Positions 1 to 9,506 of a stretch of 36,347 bases of DNA are shown piece by piece; position 1 is the stretch's first letter; the number at the start of each line of letters is the position of its first letter. The DNA comes from Thermoplasmata archaeon. GTDB taxonomy: Archaea; Thermoplasmatota; Thermoplasmata; Thermoplasmatales; Thermoplasmataceae. A model generated the notes under the pieces. The model was not told the DNA's origin and ran no database searches. It saw only the letters and a program-made list of their open reading frames with translations. The position numbers and the translations under genes are program-made. The DNA lies in NCBI GenBank assembly GCA_021820245.1, contig JAKADT010000007.1, positions 1-36,347 on the forward strand, written 5' to 3'.

Positions 1-96
1 TCTTTTTCCATAATCGTAAATAATTCAAAAGATAAACCGGAGGATTTAACAGCAGAGGTTGACGGAATCTTGAGGAAAAACCTAACTTCCTTTTAG
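1..96 (+). CDS. C-terminal fragment of a CDS that starts before the window
   Basis: Open frame from base 1 to TAG at 94-96, reading SFSIIVNNSKDKPEDLTAEVDGILRKNLTSF*. Family not identifiable. Confidence 0.4.
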   Translation, partial: SFSIIVNNSKDKPEDLTAEVDGILRKNLTSF

Positions 97-515
97 AAAT
101 CTATGATTTTGTATACGATTGATCAATTGAAAAATTTACCATACAATGAAAGTCCCACGCGACTTTCCATAGAAAACTACCATGGTCCAAAGTGTTAGGC
201 CCATGAATCAGTAATGTTAACTTTATATCTGATTGTTAACGAACAGACAGGTGTCATTGAGGAATTATGCTTTACTGACGCCTTTTATTCATGGAGAACA
301 AATAAAGAAAGCCTGAAATAATTTTCATGCACGATACCTTGTGAAAGAATAATTCTTGAAGAATGGGGTGACGAAATGGCGAACAACTGCAAGATTGTCC
401 AGACTTTTTTTCCCGGAGACACAGTTCTGGTCAGCTCCTATTTATTGGCAGCTACGGAGAGCTTATGTTGTTGTAGTTGGAAACCTGAGAAATGTAAGGC
501 AGGATATTTCACCTT

Positions 516-2006
516 TTATTCCGGAACAGGCAACTTTTTCTCTTCGGATTTTATTTTCTCTGAAGCACTCCTCTTACCCAACACCTCCCTTGCGAAGGTT
601 ATCATTAATATAGCTGCAAAGAACGACAGCGCACCAATAAGGAACGCATAGAAATACGCGGTCTTGTCTGGAAACAAAAAGGATACGGTTCCGGAGGACG
701 TGTTAACAAAGCTTTGAACCACAAATGCTGATAGTATTGCCCCAGCCACAGGTGCTCCTACGCTGCTTCCTAGATATCTGAATGTACTGTTCATGGATGT
801 TGCAAGTCCCATATGTCTTGGATCCACTGAGAGTACCAGCAGATTGATCAACGACGCATTCATTATGGACATTCCCGATCCTATAACAAATTCAAATACC
901 AGTGTCATTACATATCCGGGGGCTGTCGTGAGCAGCAAAAACCCAACTCCGGCTATGAATGACCCAAGCATTGCAAGTGGTTTTATCCCAACTCTTGAAA
1001 TAACTTTCCCAGTCAGGATGGCAAAAACTATCATGCCTCCAGCAAATGCCACCATTGACAGACCTGTCCCAAGAATAGAAAGACCAAAGCCATAAGGTGA
1101 GGGGGTCTCGAATTTATAGGAAAGCGCCTGCATCGAAAGATACGTCCCAAAACCCGCAATAGTCAGCGTAATGTTAGCTATGAGGACGTTTCTTTCAGAT
1201 AGAAGTTTCAGGTCGAAAATTGCCTCCCCACCCTTTTTATGATAATAAGATTCGTACATAAACATTGGAATGAACAGAAACATACCAACTGAGATCATGC
1301 CCAGGAAGAGAAAAGAAGTCCATCCCCATGCAGAACCCTCTGATAAAGCAAGTACAACCAGTGCAAGAGGCGTTCCGAGAGCTAATGCGCCAATATAATC
1401 GACCTTTACGTCTGGTCTCCTGTACCTGGATTCATGTACCTTCACAATTGTAAGTACTGTAAGCAAAACTATGAATGGTATTGCAGTGTGATATGTCCAC
1501 CTCCATCCAAATTTATCTGAAATCAGGGAACCCAGAGGAAGGCTGATGGCAAAACCTGCACCAAACATTCCGCTTATCAGTGCCTGTGCCTTTGGGACCA
1601 TATCCTTTGGAAATTCTTCCCTAATAAGGGACATTCCAAGTGGCATTATCGTGAGGCCTATCCCCTGAACTGCTCTCGAAGCGACCATAAATGTAAAATT
1701 GGGTGAAAACCCTGTCACAGTAACAGCAGAGGCGTAAAGAAGCATGACAATTGACATCATCTTTTTCTTACCGTAAATGTCGGCAAGTTTCCCTACTATT
1801 GGGCTGAGGGCAACACCAGTTATAAGATAAGTAGAGAGTACAAGACTCACCTGATCTACTGTGATTCCAAAGCCCTCTGCTATTGATGGGAGTGATGGTG
1901 TTAGCATTCCTTCAACATACATTACTGCCACTATTATCATTGCAAGCAGCATCATAACGAAATTAGCGTATTTTCTATCGTATTTCTGTTCTTCCATTCC
2001 AATCAT
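516..2006 (-). CDS. Major facilitator superfamily transporter, probable multidrug efflux (DHA2-like)
   Basis: 496 aa with many hydrophobic segments and an MFS-like GKLADIYGKKK loop. Overlaps the upstream MarR gene. Start may be 2006 or 1997. Confidence 0.88.
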   Translation of the reverse strand: MIGMEEQKYDRKYANFVMMLLAMIIVAVMYVEGMLTPSLPSIAEGFGITVDQVSLVLSTYLITGVALSPIVGKLADIYGKKKMMSIVMLLYASAVTVTGFSPNFTFMVASRAVQGIGLTIMPLGMSLIREEFPKDMVPKAQALISGMFGAGFAISLPLGSLISDKFGWRWTYHTAIPFIVLLTVLTIVKVHESRYRRPDVKVDYIGALALGTPLALVVLALSEGSAWGWTSFLFLGMISVGMFLFIPMFMYESYYHKKGGEAIFDLKLLSERNVLIANITLTIAGFGTYLSMQALSYKFETPSPYGFGLSILGTGLSMVAFAGGMIVFAILTGKVISRVGIKPLAMLGSFIAGVGFLLLTTAPGYVMTLVFEFVIGSGMSIMNASLINLLVLSVDPRHMGLATSMNSTFRYLGSSVGAPVAGAILSAFVVQSFVNTSSGTVSFLFPDKTAYFYAFLIGALSFFAAILMITFAREVLGKRSASEKIKSEEKKLPVPE

Positions 2007-2433
2007 TCCTGGTTCTTTCGCTGTTTATAGACGCTGCGATGCTGTCTATGACCTCTGATGCTGCAATCAGTTTCTTATGATCTATTTTCGATAATGCCTT
2101 TTCCATAATGGTTTCAAACCTGTCATGAATGGTGAACATACTCAAAGATCTTTCTGTGGCTTTGACCCATGTGACTCGACGATCATTTTCATCGTATTCC
2201 CTTTTCAGCAACTCTCTTGCCTCGAGCGAATCCACCAGGTAAGTCATTGAAGATTTGGTTTGTCCCATTCTTGCAGCCAGAACAGAAAGTTTTTGAGGTC
2301 CACGTTTCCCTAAATAAGAAAGAAGAACCATTCCCGAGAATGATATGTTTTCGGTCTTAAGTTGCCTCTCCCTGTAGGCCATGATTTCGTATGCCAGGTT
2401 ATTAAGTGACCCAATAACCTGCTCTTCAGTCAT
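1975..2433 (-). CDS. MarR-family transcriptional regulator
   Basis: 152 aa with a typical MarR winged-helix pattern (LSVLAARMGQTKSSMTYLVDSLEARELLKREYDENDRRVTWVKAT). Confidence 0.88.
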   Translation of the reverse strand: MTEEQVIGSLNNLAYEIMAYRERQLKTENISFSGMVLLSYLGKRGPQKLSVLAARMGQTKSSMTYLVDSLEARELLKREYDENDRRVTWVKATERSLSMFTIHDRFETIMEKALSKIDHKKLIAASEVIDSIAASINSERTRNDWNGRTEIR

Positions 2434-2440
2434 TCCTTCG

Positions 2441-2455
2441 ATATTGGTTCAATAT
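2441..2455. promoter_or_regulatory. Candidate operator: ATATTG-gtt-CAATAT inverted repeat just upstream of marR
   Basis: Perfect 6-bp arms with a 3-bp spacer, 8-22 nt upstream of the MarR start. Confidence 0.4.
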
Positions 2456-2620
2456 ACTTAACTATTTTAGTTATTTGATTATTAAGAGTGTCTGACTATA
2501 TTGTATATAGATGGATAAATGGCCACAATATGTATCCTGTTATTCTGAAAATATGTTTTATGATATGCGGTCATAATTTTAAATGAAAAATTTATCAGCG
2601 GATTTCTCTTTCATTTTCAT

Positions 2621-3646
2621 TTGAAAAAGTTATCGTTAGAAGAAAGGATACTCAAACTCATAACAAAAAGTGGAAAACAGGGCATTTTGCAGACCCACTT
2701 AGTTTCCACCCTTGGTTATTCAAGATCATATATTTCGGAAACCCTAAAGAAGATGGAGAATAATGGTATTATAAAGAGAGAACGCGAAAACCCCTTTCAA
2801 TTGAGAATTTATCTTTCGGATAGCGAAAAGAAGAATAACCGCCATTTTACTGTGGGTTTGCTTGTATCTTCAGAGTATATTTTCGTGATTGCTGCCTTAA
2901 GGAAAATTGCGAGAAAATATGGAATTACTGTGAGATTCAAACTATATAAGAATACCACGAGGTTAAATGAAGATGCAATTGCCGGAAAAATTCAGGTTAT
3001 ATTGAGCCCAACCTTGAATCAGCTTATTATGTCACTAACTTCGGATTCTATTTCAATGCTTCGCCCAATAGCTACTGGTGGCAGCTTCATCGTAGAGAAC
3101 AAGGAGGGAAAGAACGATCTTAATATTAGCAGCAGTTCATCCACAATGATACTTATGATGAGGAAATTTCTAGACGGAAGAGGAAAAAGTGAAATCAGGA
3201 GAATGGAGGATGCTGCAAAATCAATTGACCTGATCAAAAATGGGAGTTACAAGCGAATTGCAATTTGGGAGCCATATGCTTCCAGTCTTCTTCTTGAAAA
3301 AAATTGCGTAGTTTCAGCATCTTACCGGGAAATCCTTGGAAACTTTCCATGCTGTTTTATTTGTACTACACACACGTTTGGGAGGGACATGCCGGAAATA
3401 GTTTCGTTGATTGGTGATGAGTATGATGCTGAGATTGAAAACATGAATTTAAGAGAAAAAGATGTTACATGGGCAATTGGTTTGATATCTACAAAAACAG
3501 GTATTCCCATACCTTTGGTTGAAAGATCGCTGGGAAATTATAATTTTAAAATAAAGTACAGCCGTGAGGAGTTACTGGATTTCATAGAAGAACTGAAGAT
3601 TTACCTCACAACTGAACAGATAGAATCCCTGTTTGGAAAGGAATAG
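2621..3646 (+). CDS. Winged-HTH regulator fused to a solute-binding-protein-like (SsuA/NMT1-like) domain
   Basis: 341 aa, TTG start. N-terminal wHTH (GILQTHLVSTLGYSRSYISETLKKMENNGIIKRERENPF); C-terminal region has SBP-like segments (ISSSSSTMILMMRKFL; IDLIKNGSYKRIAIWEPYASSLL). Confidence 0.65.
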   Translation: MKKLSLEERILKLITKSGKQGILQTHLVSTLGYSRSYISETLKKMENNGIIKRERENPFQLRIYLSDSEKKNNRHFTVGLLVSSEYIFVIAALRKIARKYGITVRFKLYKNTTRLNEDAIAGKIQVILSPTLNQLIMSLTSDSISMLRPIATGGSFIVENKEGKNDLNISSSSSTMILMMRKFLDGRGKSEIRRMEDAAKSIDLIKNGSYKRIAIWEPYASSLLLEKNCVVSASYREILGNFPCCFICTTHTFGRDMPEIVSLIGDEYDAEIENMNLREKDVTWAIGLISTKTGIPIPLVERSLGNYNFKIKYSREELLDFIEELKIYLTTEQIESLFGKE

Positions 3647-3695
3647 AGGTATTAGTCCTGCAGGTTTCTTATAGATTCTTTAGCCTTATTGACCT

Positions 3696-5294
3696 TTATA
3701 GGTAAATTTCAAAGAATGAGACGGGATTCTTGAGCTGAAATTTTTCAATGATGTGCGGGGTGAGTTCACCCATTATGCCGTTTATTCCATCGCCTGCTAC
3801 CAAACCTCCCCTCCCAGGGATAATATCATCTATGGATTCAGGTAATACTTCATAACTTCCTGGGAATATTCTCAGGTTTAGATTATCTAGAACTGATTTA
3901 ACGTCGGAATATGATGCGTCCGAGCTTTCATACATAACACACAGTTTCGACATTTGTCTGCCTTTCTCCACTATTTCCCCTATTTCGAATATTTTTTGTG
4001 GCAGCTGCCTTCTTTTATTTATTGAAAGAAAATTGATCATTCCCGGGTAAAGCCTGTCCCTTATCACTGAAAAATCCAGGCTCTTTGGGTTTAATATCTC
4101 AAAGCCCCCTTTATAGTGTTCACCTCCATAAAAACCACTGGAAGTTACAACGAAATTCATAACCTCATTGAATCCCATTGAGATCATAACGTCTCTTACC
4201 TTTTCGAGCATTGAAACTTTTTTAATCCCTTCTCCCATGGTGAAAAGCTTTAACGGAACTTCATCAAGTTTTGAGAAATCCATTGCTTTTCCAATATCTT
4301 CTATGATATCAACTGGACCCATCACGTCAATTCTGTTTCCAGGTACTTTCACTTCAATTCCATCTGAATGGTTTTCAACGGCATAACCCATTTTATTCAG
4401 TGCACTGTTGATAACATCGACTGATAGATTGATTCCAATTACATTTTTTACCATTCTTCCTGTCAGTCTCACTTTCCTTTCCAGATAATTTTTTATTTCA
4501 GTGCAAATTTTTTTCCCGCTTCCAGTCATCCTCGGAAATTCAATATTATAACCAAGAGTTGACATCTCAAACATTAAAAGGATTGAGGCGTTTCTTACTC
4601 CAATTTTATCCATACCGGTGATATCTACAAAAAAATTCCTTGTCCCCTCATCCAGGGCAGTCTTCTTTCCATTAATGACAGGAGGCATGGAAAGTACATC
4701 TCCCCTGCCATCTTCAATGAATACGGCATTGTCACCTGAAGGGATGAGGTTGGAGAATTCCTGTCCCTTTGGGTGTCTTGAAAGAATCTCTCTGGCAGTT
4801 CCGTGAATGAAAGAATCATAAGTTTCAAAAGATTTCGAGTCGATATTTTCGACCCTGTATTCTACTGGAGGGGTGATTTTATCTAGGTTGTGTATTCCTA
4901 TAGCCACCTTTGATCTGTTTTTTCCTATTCCACTGTGAAGCCGCTCCTGAAAACCTATTAGAGAATTAAACTTTGCAGCTATGGGTTTCCCCTTTGCGAC
5001 GAAACCAAATGCAAACGGCCTGATTTCTTCAACTGTCCGGTAAATCTTGAACTCTATTTCAGACTCACTATACTTGAAACCCTTCCATTTTCGTCCGTCG
5101 TAAAAACACTCAATTGCATGTTCAAGAGAGTAAAATGATAGAAGATCCTGCCTATCCGGATTAAATTCCAGTTTAAGTTCACTATCCATTTCAACAGAAT
5201 AACCTATTATTCTGGAAAAATCTATAACTCTCTCAATAAAACCTGCCGGAAATTCACTTCTTAATTCGGATACCGATTCCCTTAGAACAACCAT
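3696..5294 (-). CDS. pheT: Phenylalanyl-tRNA synthetase beta subunit
   Basis: 532 aa, archaeal PheT architecture (FVDITGMDKIGVRNASILLMFEMSTLGYNIEFP; DVMGPVDIIEDIGKAMDF; LNPKSLDFSVIRDRLYPGMINFLSINKR). Confidence 0.93.
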   Translation of the reverse strand: MVVLRESVSELRSEFPAGFIERVIDFSRIIGYSVEMDSELKLEFNPDRQDLLSFYSLEHAIECFYDGRKWKGFKYSESEIEFKIYRTVEEIRPFAFGFVAKGKPIAAKFNSLIGFQERLHSGIGKNRSKVAIGIHNLDKITPPVEYRVENIDSKSFETYDSFIHGTAREILSRHPKGQEFSNLIPSGDNAVFIEDGRGDVLSMPPVINGKKTALDEGTRNFFVDITGMDKIGVRNASILLMFEMSTLGYNIEFPRMTGSGKKICTEIKNYLERKVRLTGRMVKNVIGINLSVDVINSALNKMGYAVENHSDGIEVKVPGNRIDVMGPVDIIEDIGKAMDFSKLDEVPLKLFTMGEGIKKVSMLEKVRDVMISMGFNEVMNFVVTSSGFYGGEHYKGGFEILNPKSLDFSVIRDRLYPGMINFLSINKRRQLPQKIFEIGEIVEKGRQMSKLCVMYESSDASYSDVKSVLDNLNLRIFPGSYEVLPESIDDIIPGRGGLVAGDGINGIMGELTPHIIEKFQLKNPVSFFEIYL

Positions 5295-5321
5295 TAATTT
5301 ACAGCAGAAAATAAGTGTAGA

Positions 5322-5675
5322 TTATTTAATATTTTCTTGGCTAGTAAGCCGGTTGGGTTCTTTGCTGTCTAACTGATCGAGTTCCTTACTTACTCTCTGG
5401 GCTGTGTAGTCCCTGAGAATTACCCTAATTAGATCTTCCAGAGAGATTGCACTTCCCTGGTCAACGTCCTTTTCAAGATCCTGGATAATTTTCTTTGGAA
5501 GAAGCACATCTACCTTGCTAGTCGGACCCTTCTTGTAATGTCTCTCTACGAATTCATCAACTGCTTTCCTAACAACGTCGGAGACATTGTCATACTGATA
5601 GTTCTCGACGAGTTCCTCCAGCTGGTTCATGGTATTCTTTGAAATTCTAACGGTTACCCTGTAAGGCACGGACAT
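5322..5675 (-). CDS. Ribbon-helix-helix protein with two RHH-like segments
   Basis: 117 aa. Segments RVTVRISKNTMNQLEELVENYQYDNVSDVVRKAVDEFVERH and SKVDVLLPKKIIQDLEKDVDQGSAISLEDLIRVILRDYTAQRV each fit a beta-alpha-alpha RHH pattern. Confidence 0.75.
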   Translation of the reverse strand: MSVPYRVTVRISKNTMNQLEELVENYQYDNVSDVVRKAVDEFVERHYKKGPTSKVDVLLPKKIIQDLEKDVDQGSAISLEDLIRVILRDYTAQRVSKELDQLDSKEPNRLTSQENIK

Positions 5676-5953
5676 TCATTTCACCTCAAATTATATAGGA
5701 CTGATTTTCTAATCCTACACATGTCGGACAATTTTCTCAAAGCATATAAAGTTTCTTCATTTAGAATTAAATGAGAAAATGAGTTGACAACCATAGTAAA
5801 TATCCAATTTATCACAAACTCCTTTCTTTATTGTGAAAATATACTGATCGGACTCCTTTTCATTAACTCCTTGACACTGTGACTTAATAGGTGGCAGTCG
5901 AATGTCGGCATGAACCAACGGACTTTTATTGTTTTAACGGAGAAACTCCTAAT

Positions 5954-5960
5954 GTTAAAT
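5954..5960 (+). promoter_or_regulatory. Probable TATA box (TTAAATA) for the hexapeptide-repeat gene
   Basis: About 23-29 nt upstream of the ATG at 5983, suitable spacing for an archaeal leaderless promoter. Confidence 0.4.
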
Positions 5961-5982
5961 AGATATCAGATAATTCACAGAC

Positions 5983-6492
5983 ATGGGCATAAAAATTGGT
6001 AAGGAATGTTATATCGCAAAAAGCAGTGTGTTGATCGGGGAACTGGAAATTGGAGATTTTGCAATGGTCATGGATAATGCTGTATTAAGAGGTGATCTCA
6101 ACCAGATAACATTTGGCAATTGTAGCAACATTCAGGATAATGCCACCATTCATGTTGAATTGAATCACGAGGCAAAGATTGGAAATAATGTATCAATTGG
6201 TCATAATGCAGTTGTGCATGGTTCAACAATCGAGGACGACGTGATAATAGGTATGGGATCCATAGTCATGAATGGGGCCCTTATAAAAAGTGGTTCCGTA
6301 GTGGCAGCAGGATCGGTTGTAACGGAAAACTTTGTGGGAGAGAATAACGCACTTATTATGGGGATTCCTGGAAAAGTTAAGAGAACAGGGGAAGACCTCA
6401 GGGAATATGCAAAACTGAACGCATCTTCTTACCAGAGACTCCGCCAGGATTACATAAACGGAAAATATGAGATTGAATACGGGAACCATTGA
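5983..6492 (+). CDS. Gamma-carbonic anhydrase / hexapeptide-repeat (left-handed beta-helix) family protein
   Basis: 169 aa with hexapeptide repeats and conserved GDFAMVMDNAVLRGDLNQITFGNCSNIQDNATIHVE and IGHNAVVHGSTIEDDVIIGMGSIVMNGA. Confidence 0.9.
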   Translation: MGIKIGKECYIAKSSVLIGELEIGDFAMVMDNAVLRGDLNQITFGNCSNIQDNATIHVELNHEAKIGNNVSIGHNAVVHGSTIEDDVIIGMGSIVMNGALIKSGSVVAAGSVVTENFVGENNALIMGIPGKVKRTGEDLREYAKLNASSYQRLRQDYINGKYEIEYGNH

Positions 6493-6619
6493 ACTGGTAA
6501 TTTTTGATACTTATCTGTCCATTGATTTTAATCAACCTACACAATGGCATACATGTATGTCTGCATCCTTGGAAATATAGGTTCTTACAGTAATATGAGT
6601 AGTGAATTATACAAAAAAG

Positions 6620-6631
6620 TTATATTAATAT
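6620..6631 (+). promoter_or_regulatory. Probable TATA box for the archaellum operon
   Basis: AT-rich TTATATTAATAT about 30-41 nt upstream of the flaB ATG at 6661, with an SD-like GAGGTG between. Confidence 0.5.
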
Positions 6632-6660
6632 AGTTGAGGTTTCAAGGTCTGAGGTGTCTA

Positions 6661-7428
6661 ATGTATAGAGCCGTATATAGAGGAGCTAAAAAGCTTCGTA
6701 AGGTTTTCAGCCTTAAGGCGGACAATAAGGCTGAAACTGGGATCGGTACCCTGATTATCTTTATAGCCATGGTACTGGTCGCAGCAGTAGCAGCAACCGT
6801 ATTGATCAACACCGCCGGATCATTACAACAGAGAGCGCAGAGCACTGGGTCTCAAACAACAAACCAGGTTTCCACCGGGTTGATTGTCCAGTCCATTTAT
6901 GGAATGGATAATAACAAGGCGAATCCTGAGTCTGGAACTTTGAACTGGACAGCAATATATGTGACTTTGAACACTGGGAGTTCTCCAGTAGATCTGTCAA
7001 ATGTGTCGCTAAGTTTGGAATACAAAGGGCAGTTGGCATCGCTTAAGTACACAGCAGCCTCCACAAATGCAAGTTTTGCAGTTGATACAAATGGAACATC
7101 CAACGTATTCAGTGTACTTACTTCATCAGTTGGATTCAAAAACGGAAAGAACTCATCTGCCGGAGATGTACAACTTAAGAACGTAACAACCGCGGCTAAC
7201 TTCGCAATAGTTGTCATAAGAGACCCGACAAACTCACTCACAAGCTCTCACCCAGTATTGACAACCGGATCGGAAGTAGTTCTATTAGTGAACACATCTG
7301 CAGTATTTGGAGGATTGGGACAGGGACAGAGTGTAACTGGACAGATAACCCCATCAGTAGGGTCACCTGGAATCATACAGTTTACAACACCGTCTGCTTT
7401 CACAGAAACAGTGATGGAACTGCAATAA
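6661..7428 (+). CDS. flaB: Archaellin (flagellin) with class III signal peptide
   Basis: Start moved from 6634 (TTG) to ATG 6661. Signature [35 protein letters not shown]. Confidence 0.95.
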   Translation: MYRAVYRGAKKLRKVFSLKADNKAETGIGTLIIFIAMVLVAAVAATVLINTAGSLQQRAQSTGSQTTNQVSTGLIVQSIYGMDNNKANPESGTLNWTAIYVTLNTGSSPVDLSNVSLSLEYKGQLASLKYTAASTNASFAVDTNGTSNVFSVLTSSVGFKNGKNSSAGDVQLKNVTTAANFAIVVIRDPTNSLTSSHPVLTTGSEVVLLVNTSAVFGGLGQGQSVTGQITPSVGSPGIIQFTTPSAFTETVMELQ

Positions 7429-7459
7429 GTTCCATTGCATCGGAGTACAGTGACTAACA

Positions 7460-7948
7460 ATGGGTCTCTTGGATAATATATTTGGAAGGAGGAGAAGAGA
7501 GACCACAGCGAACGTGGCTACCCAAAATGTGCCTCAGCAACAACCCCCTGGCCCAATCCAGGGGGCTCCATCCCAATTTGACAGCAAGTTCATAGATGGG
7601 GTTAACCAGAGAATAACCTCAACAGAGAACGAAATCAGCAAAATAAATACTGCACTTGATGGTGCGAAAAGGAGTATTTCCGATATAAGAACTGAACTGG
7701 ACGTAATCAAGGAGAATGTTAAAATGGTAGTATCGTTATATGAGATGGTATCCAAGAAATTCAACCCATTCATGGACACTACACCCGAGGAGATAAAGGA
7801 AATAACTGATGCCCTGAGGGAAGAGATACATGAAGTTGAGCTTCTTGTGAGATCGGCAATTAACGATCTCCGTGAACTATACGGAACCCCTGATGTGGAA
7901 GGTTTGGTATCGGACATAGAGCCGGAGGGAGACAAAGATGATCAGTGA
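7460..7948 (+). CDS. flaC: Archaellum accessory protein FlaC
   Basis: 162 aa, coiled-coil; VVSLYEMVSKKFNPFM motif; lies between flaB and flaD/E. Confidence 0.85.
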   Translation: MGLLDNIFGRRRRETTANVATQNVPQQQPPGPIQGAPSQFDSKFIDGVNQRITSTENEISKINTALDGAKRSISDIRTELDVIKENVKMVVSLYEMVSKKFNPFMDTTPEEIKEITDALREEIHEVELLVRSAINDLRELYGTPDVEGLVSDIEPEGDKDDQ

Positions 7949-8636
7949 ATCACTAAAGGGATACTTGCAGAGCAAACTGGACTCTGCTGATAAGTCCATA
8001 CCAAAATTTGTAATAGAAGAGCTGAGACAAAAAATTCTCAATTCACCAACTAAGTTCTCTAAATCCGACATAGAAACCCTCTTTAACAATCTGCAACAGA
8101 GATACAGTGAAGGCAAGGAAAATTCCCTCCTTGGAAAGGTTGACACCCTGTTCAAGGAGATTACAAACGTGGAACGAATGCTTTCTGGAGACGCGAACAG
8201 AAAGAAGCCTGCAGATGAAGGTGAAGGCGAAGATCAACAGTCTTTGAGGAACAGAAACGTGTGGAGAACCCACAGGAAGTCCAAGCTCGAGGCTATTGGA
8301 GACGATGTTATATCGTTGATGGTGGCCCTGAGATGGCTGGAATTCCTGCTGGATAACTACGGTCCTGAAAATACCATAGACATACTGGACTATTACGAAA
8401 GCATCGGGTGGATCTCATCTACCGTAAAGGAACAGATGATAAAATTCACCAAGATGACTGGAATAATAACACCTGTCCAGGAATACAAAATAAAGCCGAC
8501 AATTCAGGACCACATCGTAACAATGCTCTTCATCGAAAAACTAAATGGTGGAGAAATCAGCAGAGACATTGTTGAGTCCTTGGAGAGGGAGTTTAGAACT
8601 CTTAAGAAGGGAGTTGACGAACTGTATGGGATTTAG
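7938..8636 (+). CDS. flaD: Archaellum accessory protein FlaD/E
   Basis: 232 aa; FlaD/E domain VALRWLEFLLDNYGPENTIDILDYYESIGWIS; overlaps flaC. Confidence 0.88.
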   Translation: MISESLKGYLQSKLDSADKSIPKFVIEELRQKILNSPTKFSKSDIETLFNNLQQRYSEGKENSLLGKVDTLFKEITNVERMLSGDANRKKPADEGEGEDQQSLRNRNVWRTHRKSKLEAIGDDVISLMVALRWLEFLLDNYGPENTIDILDYYESIGWISSTVKEQMIKFTKMTGIITPVQEYKIKPTIQDHIVTMLFIEKLNGGEISRDIVESLEREFRTLKKGVDELYGI

Positions 8637-9045
8637 TTACGTAGCAGCTGTGGCAATTCTGCTCAGCTCTTCCCTTATTTTTTTCGGGATAATCTATTCA
8701 GACTACGTTCATTCAGAAACTCAACTGAGCAATGCCCAGAATGACCAGAATAAGCAAATGTATGACTACATAAATTCGAAGGTTAATATAACAGGATATA
8801 ACGTGTCACCTTTTAATTCGGTTTATAACGTGACAATCAACATGACAAACACAGGCAGCATAACACTGGATTTGATGAGTTCAAATCTGCTGCTTAACGG
8901 AAGTCTCGAAAACTTCAGTTACAGTAGTGAATATCTGTTTCCAACGGCCAATGGAAGCGTAACTTTCCAGACAAGTGCTGGAGATTACCAGGTGGAAATA
9001 GCATTTAACACCGGCTATAAAGTAATAACGGAGGTAAAAGTTTAA
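8626..9045 (+). CDS. flaF: Archaellum protein FlaF
   Basis: Start moved from 8545 to ATG 8626 (MGFSYVAAVAILLSSSLIFFGIIYSDYV), overlapping the flaD/E end by 11 nt. Single N-terminal TM plus beta-rich domain. Confidence 0.85.
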   Translation: MGFSYVAAVAILLSSSLIFFGIIYSDYVHSETQLSNAQNDQNKQMYDYINSKVNITGYNVSPFNSVYNVTINMTNTGSITLDLMSSNLLLNGSLENFSYSSEYLFPTANGSVTFQTSAGDYQVEIAFNTGYKVITEVKV

Positions 9046-9497
9046 TGGCTTCAATAGCGACATCAGAAATGATAATGTTCATCGCCACAATGGTGCTCAC
9101 GGCTTCAGTGGTGGGAGTCCTGGGTGGTGAGACGCTTCACCTTTCAAACAGTCTCACGGGATCATCTACCAGTGCGTCTGCACAGATACAGACTGATTTC
9201 AAAATAATAAACGACCCATCACAGATCCCTTACGACAAAGGATACGTGTTCTATGTAAAGAATACGGGTCAGGTGGGTTTCGAGTTCACCAATAACACCG
9301 TAAACACAATCGTAAATGGATCAATAGTAACCGGGAGCTACATAAATTACAGCACCCCTCCTGGGACAAACGGGGAGCTCATGCCTTCACAGGTGGGTGA
9401 AATAACCGTAAATATAACCCTATCGGCAGGGTATCATACCATAGCGATAACTCTCAATGATGGGGTCACACAGCAAATGGTATTTGAGATTGACTAG
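9045..9497 (+). CDS. flaG: Archaellum protein FlaG
   Basis: 150 aa, N-terminal TM and beta-rich domain; TAATG overlap with flaF. Confidence 0.85.
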   Translation: MASIATSEMIMFIATMVLTASVVGVLGGETLHLSNSLTGSSTSASAQIQTDFKIINDPSQIPYDKGYVFYVKNTGQVGFEFTNNTVNTIVNGSIVTGSYINYSTPPGTNGELMPSQVGEITVNITLSAGYHTIAITLNDGVTQQMVFEID

Positions 9498-9506
9498 TGA
9501 TCTAAC

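Noticed and set aside
216-240. Two GTTAAC sites 19 bp apart
   Set aside because: Short 6-mers in AT-rich DNA; expected by chance.
356-651. Plus-strand ORFs 356-613 and 376-651
   Set aside because: Overlap the MFS 3' end in antisense and look like low-complexity shadow ORFs, with no recognisable domain.
5818-5953. Recurrent ACTCCTT-like words in the gap upstream of the hexapeptide-repeat gene
   Set aside because: Irregular spacing and short length; not a CRISPR or convincing direct-repeat array.
6642-7460. Antisense ORFs opposite flaB (6642-6845, 6806-7039, 6897-7241, 7248-7460)
   Set aside because: Overlap a confidently assigned gene; compositions do not resemble proteins; expected shadow ORFs.
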